This document shows positions 1-9,472 of a stretch of DNA of 35,105 nucleotides, piece by piece. The translations under genes and the position numbers were made by a program. The notes under the pieces were generated by a model. The model was not told the DNA's origin, ran no database searches, and worked only from the letters and a program-made list of their open reading frames with translations. How positions within the stretch are numbered: the stretch's first letter is position 1; each line of letters starts with the position of its first letter. Origin of the DNA: Perkinsus marinus ATCC 50983 (taxonomy: Eukaryota; Perkinsozoa; Perkinsida; Perkinsidae). The DNA is taken from positions 8,686-43,790 of the forward strand of contig NW_003212599.1 of the NCBI RefSeq assembly GCF_000006405.1, in the 5' to 3' direction.

Positions 1-1160
1 CCCCTCTCGTAGAGATTGATTGTACTACGCCATATTACCTTGGAGTGGTGGTGGCATAGCCGCCCCTCTCGTAGAGATTGATTGTACTACGCCATATTAC
101 CTTGGAGTGGTGGTGGCATAGCCGCCCCTCTCGTAGAGATTGATTGTACTACGCCATATTACCTTGGAGTGGTGGTGGCATAGCCGCCGGAGTGGTGGTG
201 GCATAGCCGCCCCTCTCGTAGAGATTGATTGTACTACGCCATATTACCTTGGAGTGGTGGTGGCATAGCCGCCCCTCTCGTAGAGATTGATTGTACTACG
301 CCATATTACCTTGGAGTGGTGGTGGCATAGCCGCCCCTCTCGTAGAGATTGATTGTACTACGCCATATTACCTTGGAGTGGTGGTGGCATAGCCGCCCCT
401 CTCGTAGAGATTGATTGTACTACGCCATATTACCTTGGAGTGGTGGTGGCATAGCCGCCCCTCTCGTAGAGATTGATTGTACTACGCCATATTACCTTGG
501 AGTGGTGGTGGCATAGCCGCCCCTCTCGTAGAGATTGATTGTACTACGCCATATTACCTTGGAGTGGTGGTGGCATAGCCGCCCCTCTCGTAGAGATTGA
601 TTGTACTACGCCATATTACCTTGGAGTGGTGGTGGCATAGCCGCCCCTCTCGTAGAGATTGATTGTACTACGCCATATTACCTTGGAGTGGTGGTGGCAT
701 AGCCGCCCCTCTCGTAGAGATTGATTGTACTACGCCATATTACCTTGGAGTGGTGGTGGCATAGCCGCCCCTCTCGTAGAGATTGATTGTACTACGCCAT
801 ATTACCTTGGAGTGGTGGTGGCATAGCCGCCCCTCTCGTAGAGATTGATTGTACTACGCCATATTACCTTGGAGTGGTGGTGGCATAGCCGCCCCTCTCG
901 TAGAGATTGATTGTACTACGCCATATTACCTTGGAGTGGTGGTGGCATAGCCGCCCCTCTCGTAGAGATTGATTGTACTACGCCATATTACCTTGGAGTG
1001 GTGGTGGCATAGCCGCCCCTCTCGTAGAGATTGATTGTACTACGCCATATTACCTTGGAGTGGTGGTGGCATAGCCGCCCCTCTCGTAGAGATTGATTGT
1101 ACTACGCCATATTACCTTGGAGTGGTGGTGGCATAGCCGCCCTTCTCATGCAGATTGATC
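1..1160. repeat. 62-bp tandem repeat array (about 18 copies)
   Basis: A 62-bp unit starting CCCCTCTCGTAGAG repeats head to tail from base 1. Copies start at 1, 63 and 125, then a 23-bp truncated copy at 187-209, then 15 more from 210 to 1139. A diverged half copy follows at 1140-1160. The copies look identical. The array runs off the left edge, so its true size is unknown. The unit length is not a multiple of three and no frame stays open, so it is not coding. Minisatellite or satellite DNA is the likely nature. Confidence 0.97.
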
Positions 1161-1977
1161 CAATCTATACTAACAGCTAAGCTTGGTATCTAAACAGCAG
1201 GATACCCTCCCAAACATAACATCACTTTCTCATGGCCATATCAGACGCCACTTCACGGTAATTTGCATCCATCGTGCACCCGCATAGATCCTCATTGTGT
1301 GTCCATGATACCACCACTCTCCATACTTATTGTCAATGGCATGGTCTCATGGACTTTTCTATACTGTTCGAGCAGGCCATTGAAAATATCTTCAGTTTTG
1401 CTGCATATGATGCAGACCTCTAGATGCGGCAAGTTCACTAACTTCTGCTAGTCGTACCACTCTCAACTCGAACGCAACAGCGACCATCAGCTATGAAACA
1501 ACGCAAGCGTTGTGCTACTTGAATGGCGCGGGGGTTAGATCAATCTTATAACGAATCCATGAAGTACTTCTTCACCAACAAAAATTGAAGTACCGACTCA
1601 CCACGTGTACGTCACAGATCAGTCGTCACTTCACACCAACAGATTATCGAAGCTCCCAGTGGTTTATGATTATGACTCGCTGGAATACTCGAGCCCTTAC
1701 AGAGGAAGGACAACAATAGCTACTATTGGAAACGGCTACTAAGGCGATGCGTCGCCACCGCGATTCGTAGTAATGGGCAACCAAGGGAGAGAGAAAGAGA
1801 AGGAAGGAGATAATTTACTCTGGCCAGCATTGCTGCATTAACCAGACTATTGCGAGCTTCTCAGAGTTCGCGACAATAGAGGATACAGTATCAGAAGAAC
1901 AGGAGGAATGAGAGAGCCCAAGAAAGCATGCAGCTAGGATGTGTACGTCGAGAGCTGTGTATAACGTAGCGTCATCC
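1161..1977. other. No gene recognised
   Basis: Only short reading frames occur (for example 1263-1451 on +), with no recognisable protein and no convincing splice chain. A purine-rich GA stretch lies near 1787-1810. It may be the 3' flank of the minus-strand gene that follows. Confidence 0.5.
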
Positions 1978-2358
1978 TCAGTGATCCGCCTCAGGAAGGA
2001 CCCTCATTGAATCCACAGTAACAATATCATCGCTTGGCTGTCGGTCATACAGGGAACCGCTGCCGACTAGATCTTCAGCAGTAGCAATCAAATCGAGTAA
2101 CTTCTTTTTGTCACCATCATCGTAGGCGACAGCAGCCTCCTCATAAAGCTCACTGAGAAGTGTCAAATTACGGGCCCGACGAATGTCAGCGGCGGATGCC
2201 TTCTCGAGACTCATATTCTGAATCAGATTGGCAGACATTTCGTTGAGATGCCGTCGTTGACCTTCCAACAAAGAAGGGTCTTGGTCTTCAAAGATCGGCA
2301 GGGGATCACAGTCGCCTCGAAGAGGGGTGAGGCCGAGGGCGTTTGCCGTTGTTGGCAT
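1978..2358 (-). CDS. Hypothetical protein, 126 aa, acidic and helical
   Basis: An open frame on the minus strand ends in TGA at 1978. The frame extends upstream to 2412, but the ATG at 2358, in context AAAATGCC, begins a more protein-like segment (MPTTANALGLTP) and is preferred. The product is rich in Asp, Glu, Leu and Ala, with a probable helical middle (LEKASAADIRRARNLTLLSE) and an acidic C-terminus. No signal peptide or membrane segment is visible. I do not recognise the family. It is believed because it is long for a frame in this region and its composition is protein-like, but a small spliced gene with further exons cannot be excluded. Confidence 0.55.
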   Translation of the reverse strand: MPTTANALGLTPLRGDCDPLPIFEDQDPSLLEGQRRHLNEMSANLIQNMSLEKASAADIRRARNLTLLSELYEEAAVAYDDGDKKKLLDLIATAEDLVGSGSLYDRQPSDDIVTVDSMRVLPEADH

Positions 2359-3287
2359 TTTACCGCAATGCATCGGCGCAAGGCGCGCACGAATAACCGC
2401 AAAGGAATACAAACTACGAGATTGAGAACATGTTCACAATTCTCGAAGTCACGATACTATTCGGAGTTGGACTGTCGAACGATTATCGATGTGTAAAAAA
2501 TACCGCTTCTGTTCCTGATAGCTCCGACGATTTACCATATTATTGTTGTGCCTGTTACTGGGCAACACAACTAGTAGCCAGACTTCAGTGGATAGCGTAG
2601 TCGAACTTCACAACAAGGGCAGACCTTCGTGGAAGGGCAGCCGAGTGAGAAGGATCAAAAAGGAGTTGTAACTCTACTTATCCTTAGTTCATGATCACAC
2701 AGTGCGCATACGTGCATAGCGCGATCGATGGCGAGCGAATATAAGTGATCAGACGATAACGATTACAAGGGCGAGCGCGTAGGGCGCGATCCCTACATTA
2801 TCGACCATACACCACGCTGCTTTTGGTAGAGGACTCCCCAAAGAGGAGACATCCTTTGTGGTCTATTAGTTAGCCCAGACTCCCTCGCCTCCTCCGACTG
2901 CCTATGGGGGCCGGGTCGTGGTCAACTTAGCCGTGTGTTATAGGCATCGATGCTCCTTTGCCATTATCGAGTCGATAGTGGCGTAGTTCTCAGTCTGATG
3001 TTATTCATGCATGAAGGGCCGAGTCTGGATGATGCGCACGGTGTTGCTTCACTAACTGAAGACGTGGTTAGATGTTCTATCATATTGTCGTGGAGGCTAA
3101 TGCAAATTGTATCATGCCATTGTGATTTATTTCTTCTTGTTGTGTTACACGACTCGAACACCCTCACACATCGGATAGGAAATTCTCGCTGGTTAAGATG
3201 AACGTTAACGCGTGATCTACGATGTTAGCTGCGCAAATTACATATGTTCCGCACTTCTACCAAAATACGTGAGGCGCGTAGACAAGG
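2359..3287. other. No firm gene; ambiguous open frames
   Basis: Frames on both strands stay open around 2950-3200. The plus-strand frame (2950-3201, 83 codons) contains a protein-like stretch, HEGPSLDDAHGVASLTEDVV, and could be an exon of the gene that follows. I cannot connect it through a phase-consistent splice. Confidence 0.35.
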
Positions 3288-4293
3288 ATGGATGCCATCT
3301 GTCGCATTCTGCGCCGCATGTTACTGTCCTCAGTGAGAACTCCTCACGTTTCCATGGTCTCCAAGTCTCACGAGGAAGAGTGGATGGCAGCACCGTTGAA
3401 GTGTGTCCCCATATCTGATGAGGATGAAGTATGTTCCGCTGTCTGCCCTGTATCCAAGGCGGAACGTAGTATAATACTATGGAATACAACTGGGCTTAGA
3501 GCTTCATTGTCAGTCGGCTATAAATGACATAACGCACGTGGACGTAGTACGACGTTGGTTATCATCTATGTGTGTATTCGTCGGAGTTCGTCTAATGAGT
3601 TGTTTCCCGCTAGACTAATTCATAGGCATATATAGTTGAGTAAAACTGTCCAGGGCTGATCTGCATCATTTAAAGTGTGAATATCTGAGCGAGGCTAAAG
3701 TCATTAGAACATGACTTGTTTAAGAGATTTGTAATGGGAGTAAATCAACACGCGGCTGAAAGTAGTCTGAAACGCTGTTTTCGTCGAAGTAGGAGCTGTC
3801 TCTCGGAGTTTTCGTCAGCTCTACAAACTCCTGGTATAATTAGCCCAGCCTCGAACAGATATTCACACTCTAAATAGTCCAGATTAGCACTGAACAATTT
3901 TATCTGGCGGAACTGTACTAGGATGTTTCAGCAGCGCCTGCTGAGCTCATTTCTGCAGCTTCCGGATACAGTATGGCTCTCCAGTGGCGATTACGAGAAG
4001 TCATCCGTGAACGCTGCTTAAAAGTTCAGCCCGAGCATGTAGGTAGGACTTCCGGAGGTGGGAATCAACTCATGCAGTATGGGTCTTCGTCTATTCGGAT
4101 GCTCCGAGTAACCATAATCGTAATTTACGACTGTGGTTAGTGAATAACCGACACATGACTAAGTACCGATCATATGATCTTGTTTCTCATCACAGTAGTG
4201 TTGATGTTGCGTTGACTAGTAAGTGATGGCTGATCGGAGGAGTAAACGACAGGGAGCCTCATTCTGATAGAGCTCTCAGCTGTGCTCCGATAA
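3288..4293 (+). CDS. Unrecognised intron-rich gene(s), tentative model
   Basis: Two blocks of likely exons are seen; the join between them is not solved, so this may be two genes. Block 1: exon 3288-3465 (starts MDAICRILRR), a 34-bp intron at 3466-3499 and an exon from 3500 in matching phase. Block 2: exon ending 3833 (SFRQLYKLL), intron 3834-3877, exon 3878-3970, intron 3971-4029, exon 4030-4139, intron 4140-4195 with a pyrimidine-rich acceptor, exon 4196-4218, a 34-bp intron 4219-4252 with a GTAAGT donor, and a last exon to TAA at 4291-4293. Phases agree through block 2. The C-terminus reads as a hydrophobic segment (LRVTIIVIYDCGY then SLILIELSAVLR). Family unknown. Overlapping frames offer alternatives, so boundaries are provisional. 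Confidence 0.4.
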
Positions 4294-4367
4294 TCACCTT
4301 CGAACACAGCCGGAACTGCGTATTGAGCAGATACGATCCGTCAGATTGATTTAATCACACTTGTGGG

Positions 4368-4647
4368 ATGTCCGATTTCGACGTCATCGAGTGTGTACGA
4401 TTAGAGATGGCGCGTCTAGAGGATGACTCCACGATGATAGGTATTGCCGAAGGTCGTGCTTTGTGGTAATCTCTCTTGTGCTAGAGTGTCTGCTGGAGGG
4501 AATACTTACGCTGCCTGCTTCTCTGATGGCGCCGATATCATATATGATACGAGAGTACTACGGTCAAGGATGTGTCTGGATTCGTGTGTAGCATTGACAC
4601 AGTCGCTGTCCACTGTGGGGACGGGAATGGACTTCAGCGAGGCCTAG
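4368..4647 (+). CDS. Hypothetical 77-aa protein, two exons
   Basis: Exon 1 at 4368-4440 begins MSDFDVIECVRLEMARLEDD. A 46-bp GT-AG intron at 4441-4486 is followed by exon 2 at 4487-4647, ending in TAG. The phase is kept (73 nt plus 161 nt gives 78 codons). The start lies only 74 bp after the preceding stop, and the stop lies 86 bp before the next start, all on the plus strand. No domain is recognised and no membrane segment is evident. The short length and reliance on one intron make the model uncertain, but the intron size matches those of the better-supported gene downstream. Confidence 0.45.
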
Positions 4648-4733
4648 GCTCCTTCTATAGTGAAGGCTGGCTGTTATAATTTGTACACTTGTTCGACTAG
4701 CTGAATATCAAGTAGTTTGCAAAACTATTTTTT

Positions 4734-5952
4734 ATGGAAGAAAATCCATTTCGAGTTTGATAAGTAGACTAGACTAATGTTTCTCGCTATTGCCGCGATG
4801 TAGAAGCTCCATCGATGATCAGGTATTGTCGGAGTACAATAAGCGGCTACGAAAGCAACTCCCTAGGCTGTCTGAAGTTGATTAAGGCACTCTATGAGCA
4901 TCCCGCTGCTGCTATTGGAGATGTCGTACAACCACAAGGTAGAACCGGCGACTGTTTTACTATGTACCGTCCTCGCGTGAAGTTGACTATGACTCCGTCA
5001 TATGGCTCTAATGAGCTCTGAAGTAGGTACGTCCGGTGCCACTCTATTACCACAGAACAAAGTCCCTTCACTCAAGGAGTGCCTAGTCGACATATTAGAG
5101 GATTGTATAGTAGGAGTGTATCATAATGCAAGGGTAATATGCCCTCTGTGAGCGTCGATCCTGGGACCTTCTGATGTATCAGACACCCGATGTAGCACAG
5201 AACATCTACCTGTCTATATGCTGGTGGAGAGACTCCCAAGCTTTCGGAGAGGAAACCCCTCTCATTGAGGCAGCGATACGTAGCCGCTTACTCCCACTAT
5301 CATCATCATACCCATTCTTACTCGGTCCTAGATACGATGAACGCACTCAGAAAATGTGCTCCATCAGCTGCGTTGGTGTCGGACTCGTGCGCTCTCGAAT
5401 CGGCGATAGATCTGGTTCTCTCAGTGAGCTGCGGGTATTGGAGAGATTGCCTCATCTGTATGTACTCAGGACGGTTCAATGGCAGGAGTGCCTCCTGTGG
5501 CTGAGCTACGGAAGGCCGATAGTGATATGGACTCTCTGATGACGGCGCTGGAGACTTTCGTGAGGAGCGGTGAGTCCTAAGGGACGGTCATGTCTGACTG
5601 CACTGTGCAATACTCAGGGTCAACACCAGAGCAAATTGTTGAGGGCATGAATGCTGAGCAACTCGAGAAGCTATGTAGAGCCCATGTAAGTGCGGAAACT
5701 CGACATTGATCTGGATGGTATGAACCTCATCTCCTCAGATGAGCATCACCGAGCTGCTTGTCGCTCTAGATGCGCGGCATAAGGCTTTGATGGACAAGTG
5801 CCGAGCATTGAACTTAGAGGTAACCAAGCTGGTGTTGGGGTGATAGAGGTGGCGTTTGGTCTCAGATCAACTTTGTGGACAAGTTCTTGCAAATGAAGGT
5901 AGAAGATGTGTCGTCTCCATCGAATTCAGAAGGCACTACGGCTGATTCTTGA
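4734..5952 (+). CDS. Hypothetical 243-aa protein in ten exons
   Basis: No single frame exceeds about 120 codons here, but a full splice model works. Exons: 4734-4754, 4823-4876, 4943-4996, 5056-5133, 5183-5279, 5332-5423, 5470-5569, 5618-5685, 5739-5819, 5866-5952. All nine introns are GT-AG, 46-68 bp long, and the exon lengths sum to 732 nt with every phase compatible, from ATG to TGA. Most introns contain in-frame stops, so splicing is required. The product starts MEENPFR, has a basic stretch (EYNKRLRKQLPR), a Cys/Trp patch (SICWWRD), and helical, leucine-rich segments (ELRKADSDMDSLMTALETF; MNAEQLEKLCRAHMSITELL) ending in a Ser/Thr-rich tail. I do not recognise a family. The second and third exons are least certain because another frame is also open there. 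Confidence 0.7.
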
Positions 5953-7267
5953 TGAGACGATTACCTCCTGTTTGTGCCATGTTGAGTTTTAGTGACGGGC
6001 TGGTAGTAGAACTCGTGGCAACTCCTTCCTCCCTCATAAAAGGTACGGAGTAGTGCTAGCTATGGGTGCTCCCACATTCTCACAACGTATCAGCCCTATG
6101 CCGCGTTATCCATAACTGATACTTTCATCATTTGGTCACCGACGCCGTATAATAGGGATCAGCATCGATCAGATGGTGTTGGAAGAAGAGCGGAAACTCG
6201 ATACATAGGAGCTTCAGAGTCAGCTATGGGTCTCCTTTCTCAAAGGGCAACTCCTCATTGTCTTCTTATGTTGACACAACTTGTTGGCTATACTGTTCAA
6301 TGGCAATGCGTTTCAGTTGGAGACGTTGGCCCTGACAGCAGGAACTGCTATTCTCTAATCGACGTACAGGAGACTGCAGATCAGTTGAGGCATGAGACTT
6401 GACGCTGGTCACACGTCGTATTTTGCAGTAGTGCGCGGTCCTTTGTCATCGTCTCTCGCGTTCTACAAGTCATTCTAGGCAATCCGAGCATGAACAGGGT
6501 ATAGGTCAACAACGCGCGCGGTGCAGTACGCAACAGAACAACGTGCGCTCGCTCGCCGCCAAATCTCGAACGTACTGATTCCACCCTAGCCAGCACACTC
6601 AGTGCTCGTCATTAAAGTAATCCGACGTACCATAACCGCTGTCTCTCACACTGAGCTCGATGGCACTATTGAGTCTTAGCAATCCATGGAATATGATGGT
6701 GCTATCCACACGACGTACTATCGACACCATCGTACTAATGGTCTTCTGCATTCTTGAAGGGACTCTTGCCTCTATTGATGACGACTCTAAGGTTCTGACG
6801 GCAGATAATGAGTTCATTGCGCACAGTGAGTTTGGGGGCTTCCTCGAAAAGGAGGTCAGGGCTGATCTCTCGCTAACACAACTTTGCTTGGCCTTCGGAT
6901 GAATCACAACTAATGTAAGAAGGAACAGGATTTATGGTTAGTAGTAGACTCGGACAACCATCGTGTTGAGCAATCACACCACAGGCACATGCCGTCGTCG
7001 TGTACGAGCAAAGGGGGAGTTGCCTAATGGCGATTTTGTGATGGTGACCTACATCCGCTGAACTGCGGACAAAAATGTTGCTGAGAAAAAGGGCCAAGCT
7101 CAGATCGATATTGGACAGCAGAAACCGACTCATTATGTACAGCTGTTTCTTCGCCCAAGTAAGGACTGGTGAAGTAGTGGCACCGAGGCGCACTACAGCG
7201 TAGGGATCTCTATTGATTCAGATTCCATCCTTACAGGACCGTCTATATAATAGTCGACAAGAAGGTT
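5953..7267 (+). other. Probable further exons or a decayed gene, unresolved
   Basis: Coding-like stretches occur without a complete model. Frame 6039-6402 on + is stop-free for about 121 codons but has no ATG until 6226. Another frame at 6117-6357 reads well (IGISIDQMVLEEERKLDT, then ELQSQLWVSFLKGQLL, then NLLAILFNGNAFQLETLAL) but is cut by TAG and TGA. The frame 6660-6902 (80 codons, ends LTQLCLAFG) and segments at 6948-7034 (VRAKGELPNGDFVM) and 7079-7158 also look coding, the last two joined in phase by a 44-bp GT-AG gap at 7035-7078. All three frames are open in parts, so no single gene is claimed. Confidence 0.35.
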
Positions 7268-7587
7268 ATGGAAAGCGTTGAGGAGCTGCCAGAAGTGACG
7301 GAGCTCCGTCTCCCGAGAGAAGTTGGTTACTGTCTACTTGACAAGGACTTATTCTCGGCTTTTACTGCAAAGGTTATCAAAACATTCGACACTCGATGGA
7401 AGGGAACGCATTCATCTAAATTGAGGACGCGGGTGAACGTAAGGGATGAAGAATACGCTTGGGTAGTCGTAAGATTATAATATGGAACGACGAGCGTCCT
7501 CTCGAATGCTTTTTGTAGGACATTACGGCGGTATTCCGAATCAGCCTCATCATGACGGCCGAGAGTCTGGAAATTGATTCTAGATAA
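7268..7587 (+). CDS. Hypothetical 79-aa protein, two exons
   Basis: The frame starts at ATG 7268 (MESVEELPEVTELRLPREVG), runs to 7438, and joins exon 7519-7587 across an 80-bp intron with a GTAAGG donor and a TTTTTGTAG acceptor. Both sides are in phase 0 and the second exon ends in TAA (DITAVFRISLIM then TAESLEIDSR). The frame is also open upstream of the ATG, so further 5' exons are possible. The product is charged, soluble-looking and unrecognised. The minus-strand frame over the same bases (7327-7665) is taken as a shadow because the splice signals fit the plus strand. Confidence 0.5.
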
Positions 7588-7993
7588 TTCCGCTACACTC
7601 AATTCAACACTCCTGCTGCTCCGAATTATCGACCTTAGTGTATAGCACGGTCGGGTGCTGTCCACGTGGGAGTCCCCCGACTCTTCCTAGTCAAGTTCGG
7701 GGTAGATTCTCATACTTAGAGAGCTCCGGATACTCAAAGAATTTAAGGGAAGCCTCAGTGCGCCTCCTGTTGGTTGTGTACTGAAATCCCGTTTTACAGG
7801 TCCCTCTTACCCCACTTTCGAGATTGCACCTAATGGTGTCCGTATCGATGTCAGCTGACATCGTCAGAATTCGCCTGCGTCAGACTGACACTAGGCCGAT
7901 CGCAGGCAAACTTCACGGTTCCATAAATCATGTAGCCATCTGCTCGAAAAACGTCAGTCTGTTTTGAAATACGCAACACACCTTCCAGAACAA
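7588..7993. other. Convergent intergenic region, nothing recognised
   Basis: This lies between the stop of a plus-strand gene and the stop of a minus-strand transporter, so it should hold two 3' untranslated regions. No repeat or RNA gene is visible. Confidence 0.6.
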
Positions 7994-8962
7994 CTACGGA
8001 GCAATTATGACAGAGTATTGACTTCTCGAAAGCTGCCCGGATGGGAATGCATCAACTCCTCTCAGTTTTGAATAGCCAAACCAAACGATCGAGAGGTCGG
8101 CAACGACAACACCAACTAGACACTTGATTGTCAAGGGGTCGCCGAAGAATAGATAGCCAGCAGAGAGAACCAAGCAGATTTCACCATTGCATAGTACATT
8201 GTAGGAAATGGGTGACGCCTCGGAGATTATGATGTAAATAGTTGCGCTGATAACAAGACTGAGAACACAAGAAAAGGCCACGAGCAAAATGGCAGGAAAT
8301 GACGGAGTGTAAGCCAAAAGTTGAGAGACATCTTCGACTAAGGGCATGATCATAAATAGCAGTATCGCGGAAATTAGAGATTGGGAGTGTAGGAGCTGTA
8401 GTGGTCTGCAGTCCGATTGCCTCAACGTTACATAAATCAACACTTGATACAGAGATGCACAAATGATAGTAAGCAAACCCCAGAGAGTGCCGAACGCGTT
8501 GAAGTTGAAGCTAGAGACTGTAGCTAGCGTCATGCCGATGACCATTGAGAAGAGAGCAATGCCTTGACCAGAGGGTATAGCGATGGTATAGAGGAGGCTG
8601 TGCATTATCAAGATGGCCGGCGTGACCAAGACCTTGCTCATCTCGTAAACGCCAGAATCGTTGCTGCCCAAGGAGAGACTGTTGAATACCACAAAACCAC
8701 AGAAAGCCAGCGAAACTGGTAGGGCTTTATGGAAAGGGAGTGACTCTCCTCGAATGATTCCTTTCCGAGATGCGAACTCAAACGTGAAGAAAATGAACAA
8801 GTTGCTGACGACTGTGAGTAGAGTAGTCCATTTGAAGCCTTCGAGAAACGCTAGTTTGTTGACCCAAGCCACTAGTAGTGAACAACTATAGTGTAGAAGC
8901 ATCATGGCTATCACATAGCGCAGCGACAAACCCGGTGAAGACCGCGTTTTCGGTGGTAGCAT
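7994..8962 (-). CDS. Triose-phosphate/nucleotide-sugar-type transporter (DMT superfamily)
   Basis: A single-exon frame of 322 aa, the usual length for SLC35-like carriers. Hydrophobic segments alternate with short loops along the whole chain, consistent with about ten membrane helices. The C-terminal half carries the typical TPT-family stretch: SPISYNVLCNGEICLVLSAG, then FGDPLT, then a helix ending in WFGYSKL. This pattern (polar segment, V-L, then F-G-D/E-P-L) is known from SLC35E-type members that exchange phosphorylated sugars or nucleotide sugars across Golgi, ER or plastid membranes. The substrate cannot be read from sequence. The start at 8962 gives a short polar N-terminus (MLPPKTRSSPG) before helix 1, with no long targeting peptide. 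It is on the same strand as the oligopeptide transporter upstream of it. Confidence 0.85.
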   Translation of the reverse strand: MLPPKTRSSPGLSLRYVIAMMLLHYSCSLLVAWVNKLAFLEGFKWTTLLTVVSNLFIFFTFEFASRKGIIRGESLPFHKALPVSLAFCGFVVFNSLSLGSNDSGVYEMSKVLVTPAILIMHSLLYTIAIPSGQGIALFSMVIGMTLATVSSFNFNAFGTLWGLLTIICASLYQVLIYVTLRQSDCRPLQLLHSQSLISAILLFMIMPLVEDVSQLLAYTPSFPAILLVAFSCVLSLVISATIYIIISEASPISYNVLCNGEICLVLSAGYLFFGDPLTIKCLVGVVVADLSIVWFGYSKLRGVDAFPSGQLSRSQYSVIIAP

Positions 8963-9036
8963 TTAACAGGGGACACACCACAGGAGAATTCTGGCAAAAC
9001 GTTAACGAGCTCGAAGAACTAGTGCGAGGCAAATGT

Positions 9037-9336
9037 TTAGACAGCAAATGCATGATCGTTATGAAGTAACTGGAAATGTACGATGCCTGGATTTACTTCG
9101 CGTGGTTTCGGCTGGACCAACGAGAGTACTCCCTGATCCCAATTCATTGGGACATCGTCATTGTACTGGGCTCCTATATAACTCAACCCACAATAGATCA
9201 ATATTCTGATATTAAATCCCGCAAACAATATTGCAGCGATGATGATAACAACGACGATAACGACAGCAACGAAGACAACGACAGAAATGATGATAACAAG
9301 AATGCTTGAGCATAAAAGAATTAGCCATTCAGTCAC
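9037..9336 (-). CDS. Possible small single-pass membrane protein, 99 aa
   Basis: The frame starts MTEWLILLCSS and continues through about 35 mostly Val, Ile and Ala residues, then a more ordinary polar C-terminus containing QYNDDVPMNWDQGVL. It sits on the minus strand between two minus-strand transporter genes. The hydrophobic block is the reverse of a low-complexity GATAAC/GACAAC stretch at 9236-9300, so the frame may be an accident of simple sequence; the opposite strand is also open and would be Asp/Asn-rich. Low confidence. Confidence 0.3.
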   Translation of the reverse strand: MTEWLILLCSSILVIIISVVVFVAVVIVVVIIIAAILFAGFNIRILIYCGLSYIGAQYNDDVPMNWDQGVLSLVQPKPREVNPGIVHFQLLHNDHAFAV

Positions 9337-9472
9337 GAACTAAATGTAAACGTCAGTTCCTATTGACTTTCGCAGCTCGAGAGGAATGCATGGAAGACGA
9401 TTATTTTCAAGACTCGTTATTTCAAGTTATCAAGTTGTTATGTTTTTATTTCATCGCTGGGACTCAAGTGCA

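Noticed and set aside
1-1160. CRISPR-like array
   Set aside because: The repeats are contiguous with no unique spacers, and the genome is eukaryotic.
4700-4760. Alternative genetic code suggested by in-frame TAG/TGA in coding-like stretches
   Set aside because: EFL, uL23, kelch, the transporters, acyl-CoA synthetase and Gag-Pol all use standard stops with none internal; the stops elsewhere are better explained by introns or decay.
9076-9309. Asp/Asn-rich plus-strand frame
   Set aside because: Its C-terminal half is simple GATAAC/GACAAC sequence; no sign of a gene on this strand between two minus-strand genes.
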